Source: Galaxea fascicularis (Eukaryota > Cnidaria > Anthozoa > Scleractinia > Euphylliidae). From it: 64,000 nt of DNA. A program made the translations under genes and the position numbers. Location of the stretch: positions 17,651,526 through 17,715,525 of the forward strand of contig OX419335.1 of assembly GCA_948470475.1 (NCBI GenBank), written 5' to 3'. Positions 1 to 11,319 of the stretch are shown in pieces; position 1 is the first letter of the stretch, and every line of letters begins with the position of its first letter. The notes beneath the pieces were generated by a model that saw only the letters and a program-made list of their open reading frames with translations, was not told the origin of the DNA and ran no database searches.

Positions 1-250
1 AACTGGCTGGATATAACAGCAACTGAAGGGCAATTGTCGTTTACAGACAACTTCCCTTACTGCTGTTTGGACCCGCGGAATCAAATTCAAAGGTCTTTCG
101 TACCCTCTTTCTCTTTAAACCTCGCACCTCCAATGTAATTCTGCTCGTTGTTGCCTCAATCTGCGTTGTGCCAACCAAATTGTATTGGTATGATTTTTTA
201 ACGCTCTTGGAAACCAAAGCAAATTTAAAGAAGTCATCCATCCACCTGTG
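1..250. other. no recognisable gene
   Basis: Only short, unsupported open frames are present and none resembles a known protein. The stretch may belong to a gene or repeat that begins before the window. Confidence 0.4.
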
Positions 251-474
251 CCGGGTCCGTTTCTCGAAAGTCCCGACAACTTTTCGGGCCCGAAAACTGT
301 GATCCGCTTATTCTAGAAAGCTGGTCTTTTATTATGATTTTAAGATATAAAAGGGCAAGTTTGTTGCATTTTATGCCTGGAAACGTCCTCCTTTTTAAGA
401 TATGTAGGAAAATACGGCACTCGAAAAAGGCCCGAAAAGTCTCAGGGGTTTCGAGAAACGCATGCCTGGACCGC
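251..474. mobile_element. MITE with about 50-bp inverted ends
   Basis: The sequence starting near 251 (core TTTCTCGAAAGTCCCG, then CTTTTCGGGCCCGAAAA) is repeated in reverse complement at about 418-474. The inner 120 bp is AT-rich and non-coding. This is a non-autonomous foldback/MITE copy; the superfamily cannot be assigned. Confidence 0.7.
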
Positions 475-1221
475 AAAGCAAAATAGACATGCTAGTGTAC
501 ATGAAAACCACGCGAGAGCGCGCGAATATAAGTTTTCGCGTAACCAAAAGACAGAAACGAACCGTCGCCTGATGGCGGATTCGCTTTGTATAGCACAACT
601 AGTGTTTTCATCATACTAATATAAACAACGAAACGTAGCATTATTTGGAAGAAGCAAAGGTGGTATTCACCTCACATGTGATATATTTTGGGCGAAGATT
701 TTAGTCTCTGATGTATTTCAAGGCGAGGCCAGTTCGTGCATTTTACATTACGTACGAGTCCCTGGTCCAACATAACTTGACAGTGATGGGAGATTGTCTC
801 TTGTCGTAGAGTAAATCCCACGTAATTTACCGAGGGAAACGGAACTTTTCTCAAAGTAAAAGGCAACTTTTGACGAAAATATTGTTATGATGGAGCACTG
901 GACTGTTGAGCGAAAGTCACCCCGTCCCACATATGCGGCAGAGGGCACGCACTGGGACCTTTCTATGCCCTCTCTTGGATGATTTTACGGGTTGGTCGGT
1001 CGTCATCGTAAAGGATTTCAGTGGTTTGATACACTGGCAATATGACAAGTACTTTCTAGCATTGCTTTCCTTCTATATCTCATATTTGGGCAGATTTCAT
1101 TGCTTCCACAGCAGCGTGAAAAAGCAATGCGAAAGATGGACATGCTGTAAGATGAACGTGACTGTTATTGAACAAACAATTTAAATGAAAGCTACCCAGG
1201 GACAAAAAACATCGCTAATAT
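475..1221. other. no recognisable gene
   Basis: Open frames here are short and not conserved in any family I recognise. The missing first exon of the downstream sulfotransferase-like gene was looked for here and not found. Confidence 0.4.
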
Positions 1222-1890
1222 GATTGGCCGTTTTTATGCGAGAGACGTTAAAGTCGCATTTGACGTCTGGGACGTTAAAGCCGTCTGGTGTAAAAACTGG
1301 ACGCATAAAAGCAGACAAACTAACGGACAAAAACAAGATTTTTTTAAAAAAAAGACTCGGTTCTACTCTCAGAAGACATTAGGCACGAGCAGACTTGTCA
1401 CCAAATAAACGTTAACACACGAATATATGAGCAAATAAACGTGGCGGAATTGCAGCTTCTCAAATTTATGTCTCGACGTCGCCTAGAAGGACAGATGCAA
1501 ATATTTTTGTGGCAAAAATCAATCTAGGAATCAGCATTTTCTGACGATGGACAAGGAACTAGATGTAGCCTCGGCATATGGCTTGTTTGTCTTGTTGACC
1601 AAGAGAGTAAGGAAGGAACGAAGTGCAGATGAACAAAGGACTCAGGGCTGAATGCGTCCCAATTAGGACGTCCCCGGCCGTTTTTATACTGGACGCATTT
1701 AACGTCTGAGACGTTCAGTCGTCTGTTAAGTGCATCTCAACGACGCACTTAAAACAAGACGTTAAAATCGTCAGACGTTAAATGCCTCTGCCTTATTTAT
1801 CGTTTTTATACTAGACGTTTAAGTAGTCTGGAGACGACTTTAACGTCTCAGACGACTATAACGTCTCTAGCATAAAACCGGCCATTAACG
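1222..1890. mobile_element. MITE with GACGTTAAAGTCG subrepeats
   Basis: The left end (TGGCCGTTTTTATGCGAGAG, near 1224) is mirrored by the right end around 1868-1890 (CTAGCATAAAACCGGCCA). Inside both ends the hexamer GACGTT/AACGTC recurs many times in both orientations, for example at 1245-1275 and 1690-1865. A second inverted sub-end sits near 1675. No coding sequence is visible. It lies just upstream of the first identified sulfotransferase exon. Confidence 0.7.
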
Positions 1891-2107
1891 TGGTAGCCGG
1901 ACCATTAATGACGTCGCACAGTCATCGCTAAATGCTTTTCCACGTGACTGGTGATCCTGTGCCACTGCTAATCCAGCTCGTTGTCACAGATGCTTATTAT
2001 TAGCGATGAAAAGGTTACAAAGAAACAAAAACCACATAAACCAAGTGAAAATAAACGCTTGTTTGTTATTTGATATTTTGAACTAAATCCTCTGACTTTC
2101 TTCTAAG

Positions 2108-5100
2108 GTCCACCAGAAAGTCCACTATCTGAAAACAAAGGACAAAGAAAATCACTGCACGAAATTTATGACGGGGTTCAAACTTTGCTGATATTTATTG
2201 GCTATCCGAGAAGTGGTCACACACTTGTCAGTTCCCTATTGGACGCCCATCCTCACGTGATCGTCGCTAACGAGTTTGACATTATTGGAAAATGGAAAAT
2301 GTGGGATGCTGCCAACAGAAGCAAGTATTTCCTGTTTGACCAGTTGTTCGTTAACTCGAAACAGGAAGCTGATGTTGGTTACAGGTCGGCTACAGTTCAA
2401 CATCGTTACAGCTATCATGTACCAGGACAGTGGCAGGGGACGTACAACATGAACATTTTGGTATGAACCGTTTTTCAACTTTTTCAATCAGTGAAGAGAT
2501 AATCGTGTTTATAACTGACACCTGTGGCATTTGTCAGAGTAGAGCCATGTATAATTCAACACAATAGAAACCAAAAAGCGGGGACTTCGATTACAGAGAA
2601 TCAAACGATTTGTTTTAAGTTCCCCGAGTCAGAATGTAGCATTTCTCGAGAACTACGTATTCCGTTGACTTTAATGTGTACTGAACAGCTAACATTGCTA
2701 ACGGGGCAAGGGTCTTTGTTTCTGCTACATCACTGTGAGTTATGTGGACTTTAGTCGTCATACGATTTCGCCTCTCAACGCATATGCCTTATAATCCAGG
2801 CCTTATAATCCCTTCTGACGAGGGCCGGTTTATTTGTCTTATCCACGCTTTATAAACGATTTCACCCTACACTCGCATTTTGTCGCTTTTATCTTCTCCT
2901 TCCATTAATCATTAGTGACTTGCGTTAGTACAGCCGGGTCTGTATTTTGCGGTGAAACTGAAAAGCATCTTTTTTATCGAAACTTAGTAACATCAAGTCA
3001 GCAATATAATTCGTGTATATTATTTTAACTAACAGGTAATGGGTGCTAAGAAGGGTGGCAGAACAACAAGGCTACTCTTTGAAACAGAGAACCAGAAAGC
3101 GTTAAGAGAAATACGAGACGTTCTCAAACTTCCTATCAAATATATTCACGTCATACGGAATCCTTACGACAATATAGCTACTATGTTGCTCAGAGCTTTG
3201 AAAAAAAGAAAAGATGCAGACACAGGAGCTAAGGTACATGAAATGCGTTGTTCTTGGATGAATGTCGTTTAGAAGCGTATTACACAGCCTGCCAACGAGC
3301 AAGCTCTCGTGGGGGATAGGGAAAGAGAGGGAAAGAGGGACAGAGACACCCTTTCCTTCCCCCCCCCCGGGTAAGCTTGCTTGCAGGCAATGTATTAAGC
3401 CCTGGTCAAACGGCGCATGATAGTCGATAATAGTTGATTCTCCCCTAACTATCACCAACTATCATTCACATGGTCAAACGGCCAAAGAAGTTCGTGATAG
3501 TTGACGATAGTTCACCCGCATTCGCGCAAACAAAATTACGAGAGCAGGGAATTCGAAGCTCTTTCCGCGTAAAAATGTAATACTAAGGCCCCGTCCACAC
3601 GTATCCGGAGATTTTTGTATCCGCAAATTTTTTTATGCGGATACAAAAATATCTGCGTCCACACGTAGCGTATACGAATCGTATACGACCGTCCACACGT
3701 ATCCGATCCGTATCCTGACATCTCAAAGGATTAGTCAACAGAGCATGCGCATTACAAAGAGAGCTGAGCCTGCGATAATTTTGGCACCAAATTCGCGGCT
3801 TTCTGCTCGCTGCCATTTTGGAAAATCTCGCGCGGAAAAAGACTGGTTCTGATACTGTGACGTCAGCATATACAAAAATATACGGATACGAGCGTCCACA
3901 CGTATCCGGATACACAGCGTATACAGAAATATCCACTCTGGAGAGCGTATACAGAAATCTCCGGATACACCGAGCGTATACGGCGGACACGTGTGGACGC
4001 TAGGTGAATCCGCATTAAAAAATTTGCGGATACAAAATTCTCCGGATACGTGTGGACGGGGCCTAAATGGCGTCCCGTAAGACAAACTTGTAAAAGTATG
4101 AATTTTTCCTGACGAAAAAGAGGGCGGCAACATGTTTTCTTACTGCTATCGGGCCAGTGATTATCAAAACAGCTGACCGAAAAACTATCATCGACTATCA
4201 TGGAGAATTTGAACAAGCTCAAACTGAATGATACTTGATGATAGTCGATGATAGTGCTCAACTATCATCGACTATCATGAGCCGTTTGACCAGGGCTTTA
4301 GAATGAGAACGATCAGCGCGGTAGCCAACAATTTTGTTGCCTAAATCGAGAGTCATGTGACCAAGAAACCTCCGTTTGGTGGGAAATGTATAAACAATAG
4401 CTCCATTTGGCGCGAAAATGTGCTCGGATATTTGTCCGCGAACAATCTTTTCCGAGAAGCGAACAGCTTTCCGAGAGCGAAGTTCGTGGAAAACTGTGGG
4501 CTCCGAGGAACTGATAATGTCCGCGAATGTTGTCCTTCAGTAGCATTTTAAATAGTTGAAGATTCGATTGAGGCCTTACACTACTGTAAAGTTGATGTTG
4601 AAATTGTTGAAAAACGTCCTATTGAGACTATTGTGTTTATTATCCTTCAAATATTTTTCGCAATGTGCACTTGGGGAATATCACCTGATATTCCCCAGTT
4701 TTAGTTGGGGAATATTCAGTCACGTGATGCGTTTAGACCAATCGCGTGCGAGCGAAAATCTTTGATGGATTATAAGCATAAATATTTATCTTCGATGGAC
4801 ATGTGCCCTGACGGCTGAGAAACGGTCAATTTTCAAAGTGCAGACCCGGCAGACCTGAGGAAAACATGAGAGGATTGCAATTAAGAGAAGATAACTGTGC
4901 GTCCAAGAGCAAATATTTTTTTACGGTTTGGAAACCAATAATTGTGTATTATTCTACAGATTATATATAAGCAATTATTGGATGAAGTTTTTGTGACATC
5001 AAAGAACTAATCAAGGTGGAGGTATGAGTTACCGGCCGAAGCCGAAGGCTGAGGCTGATAACTCTTACGTCAACCGTTTTATTATACATTGAATGAAAAC

Positions 5101-8100
5101 AAAAATTTTCAGGGATTCTAAAAGGAAACGTCAGCTTTTACGATACCTGTTCGGTGGTCAGTTTACATCATCAACTCCGCTGATAAAACCAAATTTTTGT
5201 ACTTTTTGACGAGTCAGCTGGCTAACAAAATGGCTTCGCAGTGCTCAAAAAGAGGGAATACGTGGATTTTAGTAGAGAAGAAAGAATTCCTTATTCCTTG
5301 CAGGGGAATGGCAATTGCAGAGCAGCTCAACAATTGTGTGATAAACATCTTCCACCTGTAACATATCATGATGGCACTAATCGCCCCGCATCGCTTTTTA
5401 CCGACGGCTTCTTTGATTTCTGTTTGCATTCTTTGTATGCAGCAACAACAACAACAAACTTTATTAATATTTAACAATTTAAAAGAGCATGTACAACTCG
5501 CATTTAGCTTAAGCTAGTTGAGGCGAGTTGTGCAGGAAGAAAAAAGACAAGAAGAAAATAAAACAATTTTTAAGCTTCAAATAACAGACTATGGACCATG
5601 ACAGGAATAAATTATAAATAAAATACAATCATTAGCATCCGGGGATAAATATGGTTACACAATTGATTGGTAAAAAGTAGCTTAATAACCAAAACAAACT
5701 AAACAGGCAAAGAGATTGACAGTGATTTGTTACAAAAGTTATGTAAAATATGAATTAATTTTGGATAGTAAATTAGGTGCCTCAATATAATCCTCCTCGC
5801 CTTCTAAAGCTGCGAATAAAGCTTTGCGAATTGATTTCTTGAACGCCAGTTTCGGTAAATTACATACTTGCGATGGGAGACAATTCCACGCTTTAGCACC
5901 AAAGCATGAGAAAGAGTTCCGCTGTTGATTTAAACGTGAAAATTGAATATGATATTTGCCACAAGATGCAGCCCTCGTGTTATATGAATGAATCAAGCTG
6001 GTCTTGACAAATCTTTCAGAGATATCTTTAGGAGCAGAGCTATTTGAGACATCATACATAGAGTGTAACACAGCTTCAGAGTAAAGCAGGTGAATGGGTA
6101 ATATTTTAGAAGAAATAAAAAAAGGAATAGTATGAGTTCTTGGAATTAGGAAATACATCAAACGTAGTGCACGTTTTTGAAGTAACAATAACTTATTAAG
6201 ATGAGCTTTTGAGGCTTGGCCCCAAGCAGTCAGACCATAAGTCAAGTAGGGCAGTATGAGGGACTGATATATGCATCTCAAAGTTTAGAATGGAACGAAG
6301 TGTCTTAGACGAGATAGTACTCCGACAATTTTACTAATCTTCACGGCGATATAGTCTATGTCATATTTCCAGGACAAATGGTGGTCAATCAGAACACCTA
6401 AGTACTTAACATATTCCTTACACTCTAGACCTGACGATATATTAGTGTTATTGTCTATTATTTTGAGTTTAATCTCATAATTTAACAATCGCTGTCGAGG
6501 TCGAAAGATAACAAAGTTTTATTTTTTAATGTTAAGTGTCAGCTTATTTACATTCAGCCATTCACATACCTTTTTCAGCTCTTTGTTAACGGTCTCCTCG
6601 AGGGATTTGGGATGTCTATCAGCATAAAGCATGCTTGTGTCATCCGCAAATAAAACAAAATTTAACTTCTCTGAAGAGTTTGGAATATCGTTAATAAAAA
6701 TCAGAAATAGAAGAGGACCCAGCACTGAACCTTGTGGAACACCACATGGGACAATTTCCTTATCAGACATAGACGAGTTGATCTCAGTTGTTTGAGTGCG
6801 CTTAAATAGGTATGATGAAAACCAATCGTTGACAATGCCTCGGACTCCATAGTAATTTAATTTATTGAGCAAGATTGAATGATCAACTGTATCGAAAGCT
6901 TTCTTTAAGTCGATGAAAATACTACACGAAAACAGTTTATTGCCCATGTTCCTTTGTAGGGAGTTAACGATATCAAGTGTTGCATGTTGAGTGGAGTGTT
7001 TATCTCGGAAACCATACTGCGATCTATAGAGAATTTCTTTTTTATCAATAAACGCTTTTAACCGGTTGAACATTATTTTCTCAAAGATACGATTGTACGG
7101 TTAGATAATAAAGAAGTCGGTCTATAGTTAGCTGGGTCAGTCTCATCATCATCTTTGTATACTGGAATGACTTTAGCATGCTTTAATTTAGAGGGATACT
7201 CTCCTAAAGTAACTGACAAGTTCATTAGTTTCGCCAATGGGTAAGAAAGAATATATCTGGCAGAGCGAAGAATATGATTCGGACAGGAATACAGACCATG
7301 CGCCTTATTGAGAGGGATAGAGAGTATCTCCCTCTCAATCCGTCTCAGTTGGTGCAACTGGGTCGAAAAAGAACGATTTCTCGTAATTTCCGCGTAGGTA
7401 TTCACTAAAGCAACGATTAGATGGTGGTAAATTCGATGCAAGTCTGTGTCCCACAGAAGAAAAATGCTTATTGAAAATATTAGTGATTTCCGTAGGATCA
7501 TACGTTAAGTTACCTCTTGTTGGGCACCTAACAGAGGAAAAGCGTCTAGACTTTTTCTTTCCACGATTAATTATATCATTAATACCGGCCCAAGTTTGTT
7601 TCATATTATATAGTTATCAGAGAAAAACTTATGAAAATATATCTTTTTTGACTCGCGTGAAATATTAAGAATTTTTTTTCTATAGATTCTGTACAATTCC
7701 TTGTTATCAGACAGGTAAAGCGAATTCTTCACTCTTATTGATTTCCTTATCCCGCGAGTAATCCAGGGCTTTGAGAGTTGCTTAACTCTTCGTCGTGACA
7801 GAGTTTATGAATTTTGTTTAATAGCATGGTCGTCATAAGAAAAGAAGATTTCTTAGAATTGAGAGCACATCTCTTTAAGATGACAGTGCGCTTTTGTTTC
7901 TAAATGCTACAGCGTGCCATCTTGGATTGTTGAAGATTGTTGTTGGTGGTAACATTGCATGTAAACGAGGCTGTATCAAAATAAGACGCGAGCCATTTAC
8001 ACGTGATCTTGGTATCTGATGTCGGACGGACAAGAACGTATAAACGGTACAAATCGCGTCCTATTTTAAGTCACTTCTTAGATAAGACGCGTCTTATTTT

Positions 8101-8686
8101 CTCCAGTATGAATGGCCCTAATGTCCGCGGACAAATATACGGGCATATTTTCGCGCCATATGGAGAATAATGTATTTCTAGATATACGTTAGTTCAATAT
8201 ACGTTAGCATCACCTGAATATATGGTCATTTTTAGCGAAGACCATCTCAAGTATTTCTGCTTTCCATACACTACAAAGCTCGTTGCAGGTTTGTTAATTG
8301 CCACGAATACCAATTTGAATTCTGCTGAACTCTGTGGTTTGCTAATTGTCTTTCAGATTAATTCAACTCACCACCTGGATGAACAGATTAGCAAATATTT
8401 CAACTTAGTACAGCTTAACAGCAAACTTAACCTGCTTTTCAACGGATCAGTTCATCTGATTCACAGCTCGCAGCTGATTAAAGACTCGAGAAATACTCTG
8501 CGTGGTGTTTGTGAGTTTTTACAGGTCGGCTGTGATGAGCAGTACATTGAAGACTGTTCACGCATTATATACAGAGAGGGTACAAAGACTCGACACTTCG
8601 TGGTGTGGACAGAGGAACAAAAGAAATTGGTCAGAGAAAAACTGCAAAACTTCCCTTTCCTCAAGGATTACGATTTTGATACTTAA
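2108..8686 (+). CDS. sulfotransferase-like P-loop protein, 5' exon missing
   Basis: Three exons join in frame: 2108-2460, 3036-3233 and 8357-8686, ending in TAA, for about 292 residues. Exon one carries FIGYPRSGHTLVSSLLDAHP, matching the 5'-phosphosulfate-binding loop of PAPS-dependent sulfotransferases. Exon two carries HVIRNPYDNIATMLLR, matching the 3'-phosphate-binding motif. The last exon has LIHSSQLIKDSRNTL and a C-terminal E-K-L helix region typical of the fold. Such enzymes move sulfate from PAPS to a sugar, protein or small acceptor; the acceptor cannot be told here. The first exon enters in phase 1, and the tandem relative at 22044 encodes a membrane-anchor start exon of exactly that phase, so a type II Golgi protein is likely. 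Intron two (5.1 kb) contains two nested MITEs and a LINE. Exon borders are GT-AG. Confidence 0.8.
3395..4300. mobile_element. MITE, TIR AGCCCTGGTCAAACGG, TTA duplication
   Basis: The left end near 3397 and the right end near 4298 are inverted copies of AGCCCTGGTCAAACGG flanked by TTA on both sides. Both ends continue into alternating TGATAGT/ACTATCA blocks that can pair with each other. A 3-bp TTA/TAA duplication fits PIF/Harbinger elements. A second MITE sits inside it at 3592-4066. The same TGATAGT design recurs in the element at 19470-21390. Confidence 0.8.
3592..4066. mobile_element. nested MITE, TIR GGCCCCGTCCACACG, TAA duplication
   Basis: The inverted ends GGCCCCGTCCACACG at 3592 and 4066 (outer TAA on both sides) continue for about 50 bp with CGTATCCGGAGA and GTATCCGCAAATTTTT. 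The subterminal region repeats GTATACG and CGTATCCG in both orientations. Non-coding. It is younger than the element it interrupts. Confidence 0.8.
4310..5440. other. intronic repeat debris
   Basis: No coding exon is seen. A block at about 4405-4440 (GGCGCGAAAATGTGCTCGGA) has an inverted relative at about 8120-8165, which suggests ends of one old element or two copies of a family. A small hairpin lies at 4673-4715 (TGGGGAATATCA and TTGGGGAATATTCA). The rest is unassigned. Confidence 0.4.
5440..7865 (-). mobile_element. decayed LINE (CR1/Jockey-like), 5' truncated
   Basis: On the minus strand, fragments of one ORF2 run from about 7860 down to 5739. They start with the pre-RT segment KQLSKPWITRGI, go on through the RT core with SQYGFR, AFDTVDH, GVPQGSVLGPLLFLIFINDI and FADDTSML (about 6600-7060), and end with the C-terminal YLTYGLTAWG region. 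Two frameshifts (near 7340 and 7090) and two in-frame TAA codons (about 6519 and 6285) break the frame. No endonuclease domain is present, so the copy is 5' truncated. The 3' end has AATAAAG followed by a short (TTG)n tail at about 5440-5465. It is inserted antisense in the sulfotransferase intron. Confidence 0.88.
7866..8356. other. intron remainder before last sulfotransferase exon
   Basis: No exon is seen. It includes the inverted GGCGCGAAAATATGCCCGTA block near 8120-8165 and, at 8270-8300, a segment (AAAGCTCGTTGCAGGTTTGT) also found before the corresponding exon of the duplicated copy at 26513-26533. The intron edge was therefore duplicated with the gene. Confidence 0.5.
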
Positions 8687-8787
8687 TTTGTATTGGTTAA
8701 TTACTAAGCAGCAGATATGGTTCAAGATAATATCATCATCCGTTCATCACAATCATCATTATCCTTATGGTCTTTATCTATTTATCT

Positions 8788-8821
8788 ATTCATTCATTCA
8801 TTCATTCATTCATTCATTCTA
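8788..8821. repeat. (TTCA)n microsatellite
   Basis: About eight copies of CATT/TTCA just after the sulfotransferase stop codon. Confidence 0.9.
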
Positions 8822-9336
8822 ACAAGTGGCCCACAATAGGTTGCCTTGTAGCCAATCTCTAGAGACAGAAAACATAGGTGAAGAAGCGAACAAATGCTGG
8901 TAGACGAACAAAACAAGCTATGAGAGATATGTTGTTTACTTCCACCAACATGGTGGTGTGGACAATGTTCGTATGCCCTTCTGTGTCAGAGATACTCGTT
9001 ATATTTTATTTTATCTAATACCAGCTTTTCAAATGTTTTCTAAAACTGTTATGTATTACAGATTTGCATTTTGTCCTTAATGAATTGTGAGTGCGCGTCT
9101 TGTTGGCAGAATACAATGCGGTTGCATTCCCCAGGGAAAGTGCTACATTTGGTGATCGAGATTCCTTTATATTAAAAACTAATGTGATTGCTGTTCAGAT
9201 ACAAATATCGTCTATGAACTCTGCGTTACTACATTGACTGTTAACTTTGTCGTCAAGTGAGGTCTACTTAATTTGTTTTTGTTGTTGTCGTTATTGTTTT
9301 TGCGTCCAAGACGCAGCTACAGCCAAGTTTCGTGAT
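8822..9336. other. no recognisable gene
   Basis: AT-rich intergenic sequence with no conserved frame or clear repeat. Confidence 0.4.
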
Positions 9337-9496
9337 CTTAAGTCCAGGTCAAATAAGTTAATTACAGTTTAGGTTGGCCCAAATTAGTTAAGTTCGCCTG
9401 TTGAGTCAAACGTCGAACTTAATTCAGCCGGCATCATCGACTTAAGACTGAGTTAAGTTCAGCTCATGTGAAGTTCGGTGTTTGACCTGGACCTTA
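9337..9496. mobile_element. short MITE, TTA duplication
   Basis: Ends AGTCCAGGTCAAA and TTTGACCTGGACC are inverted and flanked by TTA. The interior has GTTAAGTTCGCC/AGTTCAGCTCATG blocks like those in the larger elements at 16378 and 55168. About 160 bp, non-coding. Confidence 0.65.
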
Positions 9497-9967
9497 TCGC
9501 CGACGGGAGTTGTGGCTTGTCCAGGTCGTAAACAGACGAAGGAATAATGGCGATCGTGCACCTTCCATCTATTTATCGAATTCTGTCATTTTTGACTGGC
9601 TATCAAATGTCTAATCATAGCTTTAGAACACCATACGGTCGTGATGACCATTGTACAGTTCATGAAATTTTTTTGCGCTCTCGTATTCACAGACTACTCA
9701 AGCTCCCTTTGCTTATCGGTTTTCCTGTTTGTACTGGAGGTCTTGATATAGTCTTGGTAATTCGTTATCGTGCAAAAAAAAGGAACAAAGGAAATATCGT
9801 ATTCTTCTGATTCACAGCGAAAAGGACCATTCAAAACTATTCATTAAGTGCACACGGGTCTTTAGAGCAGACCACATACATCTATACTTTCCAGATTGCA
9901 TGTCACATGAACAATATCATCGATAATCTGAGAAAAAGCCAAGCAAATAAAACAAAAGCTATGCCTT
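9497..9967. other. no recognisable gene
   Basis: An 87-codon open frame at 9547-9810 has no recognisable domain and is probably chance. Confidence 0.35.
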
Positions 9968-10292
9968 AGAAATTATATTTCCCCGGAGGGTTGGTACTTA
10001 CCTGACGGGGAGATGTGGTTCTCCGAACCCCTCGTAGACTGATATGAGCAATACCGGTCCCCAAGCCATTGGAGCTATCCTTCCTCCCCACCCTTGTACT
10101 GCCAATCAAGACGGCCTCACTCTCCACTACTGCGAGGAAGAGCGCATGCGCTTCGATTTCTTTTCGATTTCCAGTATTGCTCATATCAGTCTACGAGGGG
10201 TTCGGGGAACCACATCTCCCCGTCAGGTAAGTACCAACCCTCCGGGGAAATATAATTTCTCCTTCACCCCTCTCCGACTGATAGTCGCAGTA
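9968..10292. repeat. DIRS terminal inverted-repeat cluster
   Basis: 9968-10053 and 10170-10252 form inverted arms separated by about 115 bp. Both arms contain a perfect 5' splice-site-like word (CAGGTAAGT at about 10224, its complement ACTTACCTG at about 9998). The adjoining 10253-10292 pairs with the right terminus at 15132-15178. Folding of such complementary ends is part of the circular-intermediate model for DIRS elements. Confidence 0.75.
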
Positions 10293-10448
10293 CTGGTGCA
10301 GAATTCCAAAGCAATACTGCCAAGCAAAGCAAAACCGACTAACATAGCCACAAGGATTTAATAATCCACAACAGGCATGTGTCATTAACAAAACAACTAA
10401 CCAAATGAGGTAACTTCTACCATATAAGCAAACAGTGTCAGGATAAAC

Positions 10449-11300
10449 CTAACTATTCAACACTGCCCTGGCAAAGGCACCACGGCATTGTTCTATGTGA
10501 TAAAAACGTTCAAATGTCTGTGCAGAAGCCCAATCTGCCGCTTCTAAGATGAGATCTACCGAAAGGCCGGCTGCAGCAGCTGCAGAAGTAGACGCTCCCC
10601 TAGTTGAGTGACCAGAATAGCTCAAATCAACTCCTGCCAACCGTAGGGCTCTTGTCAGCCAACGAGAGACAGACTGGCTTGAAATAGCTTTATGGGGTGA
10701 GATAAAGGATACGAACAGCCTGGAGGATGTACGCAGCATCTTCGTCCTCTCTACATAAGCCGCTAGGGTACGGACAACACAGATCTTCACGTTCTCTGGA
10801 AATGAAGGGAGAAAAATCTTGCGGGCTGGGTGGCCAGGCCTGGAAGTCTTCACATGCGTAGGGAGAGTAAATTCCCACGAACCCTCCTTCCTGAGAGAGT
10901 AGGATAAGTCCAAAGAAGACAGTTCATGAGCTCTTGCAGCCGATGTGAGTGCCAACAATAGAGCTGTTTTATAAGATAGCTGCTTCAGAGTCAGATCCTC
11001 TAAAGGTTCAAGAGATTCCAAGTATGATAATGCTGTGTGAACACTCCATGTAGAACAGTACTTGGGCTTGGGAGGCTTACTCTTAAAAAATACCTTGTAT
11101 AAACCGAGAGACAATGGGTAGATTTCCTAACTCTGTAGAGCCAATGGGGTCGTGGGTCTGAGAAATAGCTGACTTATAGACAGCTATAGTTCTGTACTCC
11201 AAGTTCCCCTGTGTAACTAAGGAGGCAAGGAATGCAAGGACTTCTGCTACAGGTGCTGAAATGGGACAGGTAGCCCGTTGAGAACACCAGCAAACCCATG
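10449..11300 (-). pseudogene. DIRS tyrosine recombinase, one frameshift
   Basis: The main open part (11114 to 10449, 221 codons) holds the tyrosine-recombinase catalytic set: Arg in TSAARAHEL (residue 61), His and Arg in GHSTRGAS (169 and 172) and the nucleophile in ERFYHI (Tyr205). The N-terminal core-binding part continues upstream to about 11300 in another frame (AVYKSAISQTHDPIG), so a one-base change in the T-run near 11090 splits the gene. In DIRS elements this enzyme integrates a circular DNA copy without target duplication. Confidence 0.88.
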
Positions 11301-11319
11301 CCTTCCAGGGGCCTACGTA

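Noticed and set aside
1..2107. First exon of the intact sulfotransferase-like gene
   Set aside because: I looked for a phase-1 anchor exon like the one at 22044 and found none; it may be before the window or diverged.
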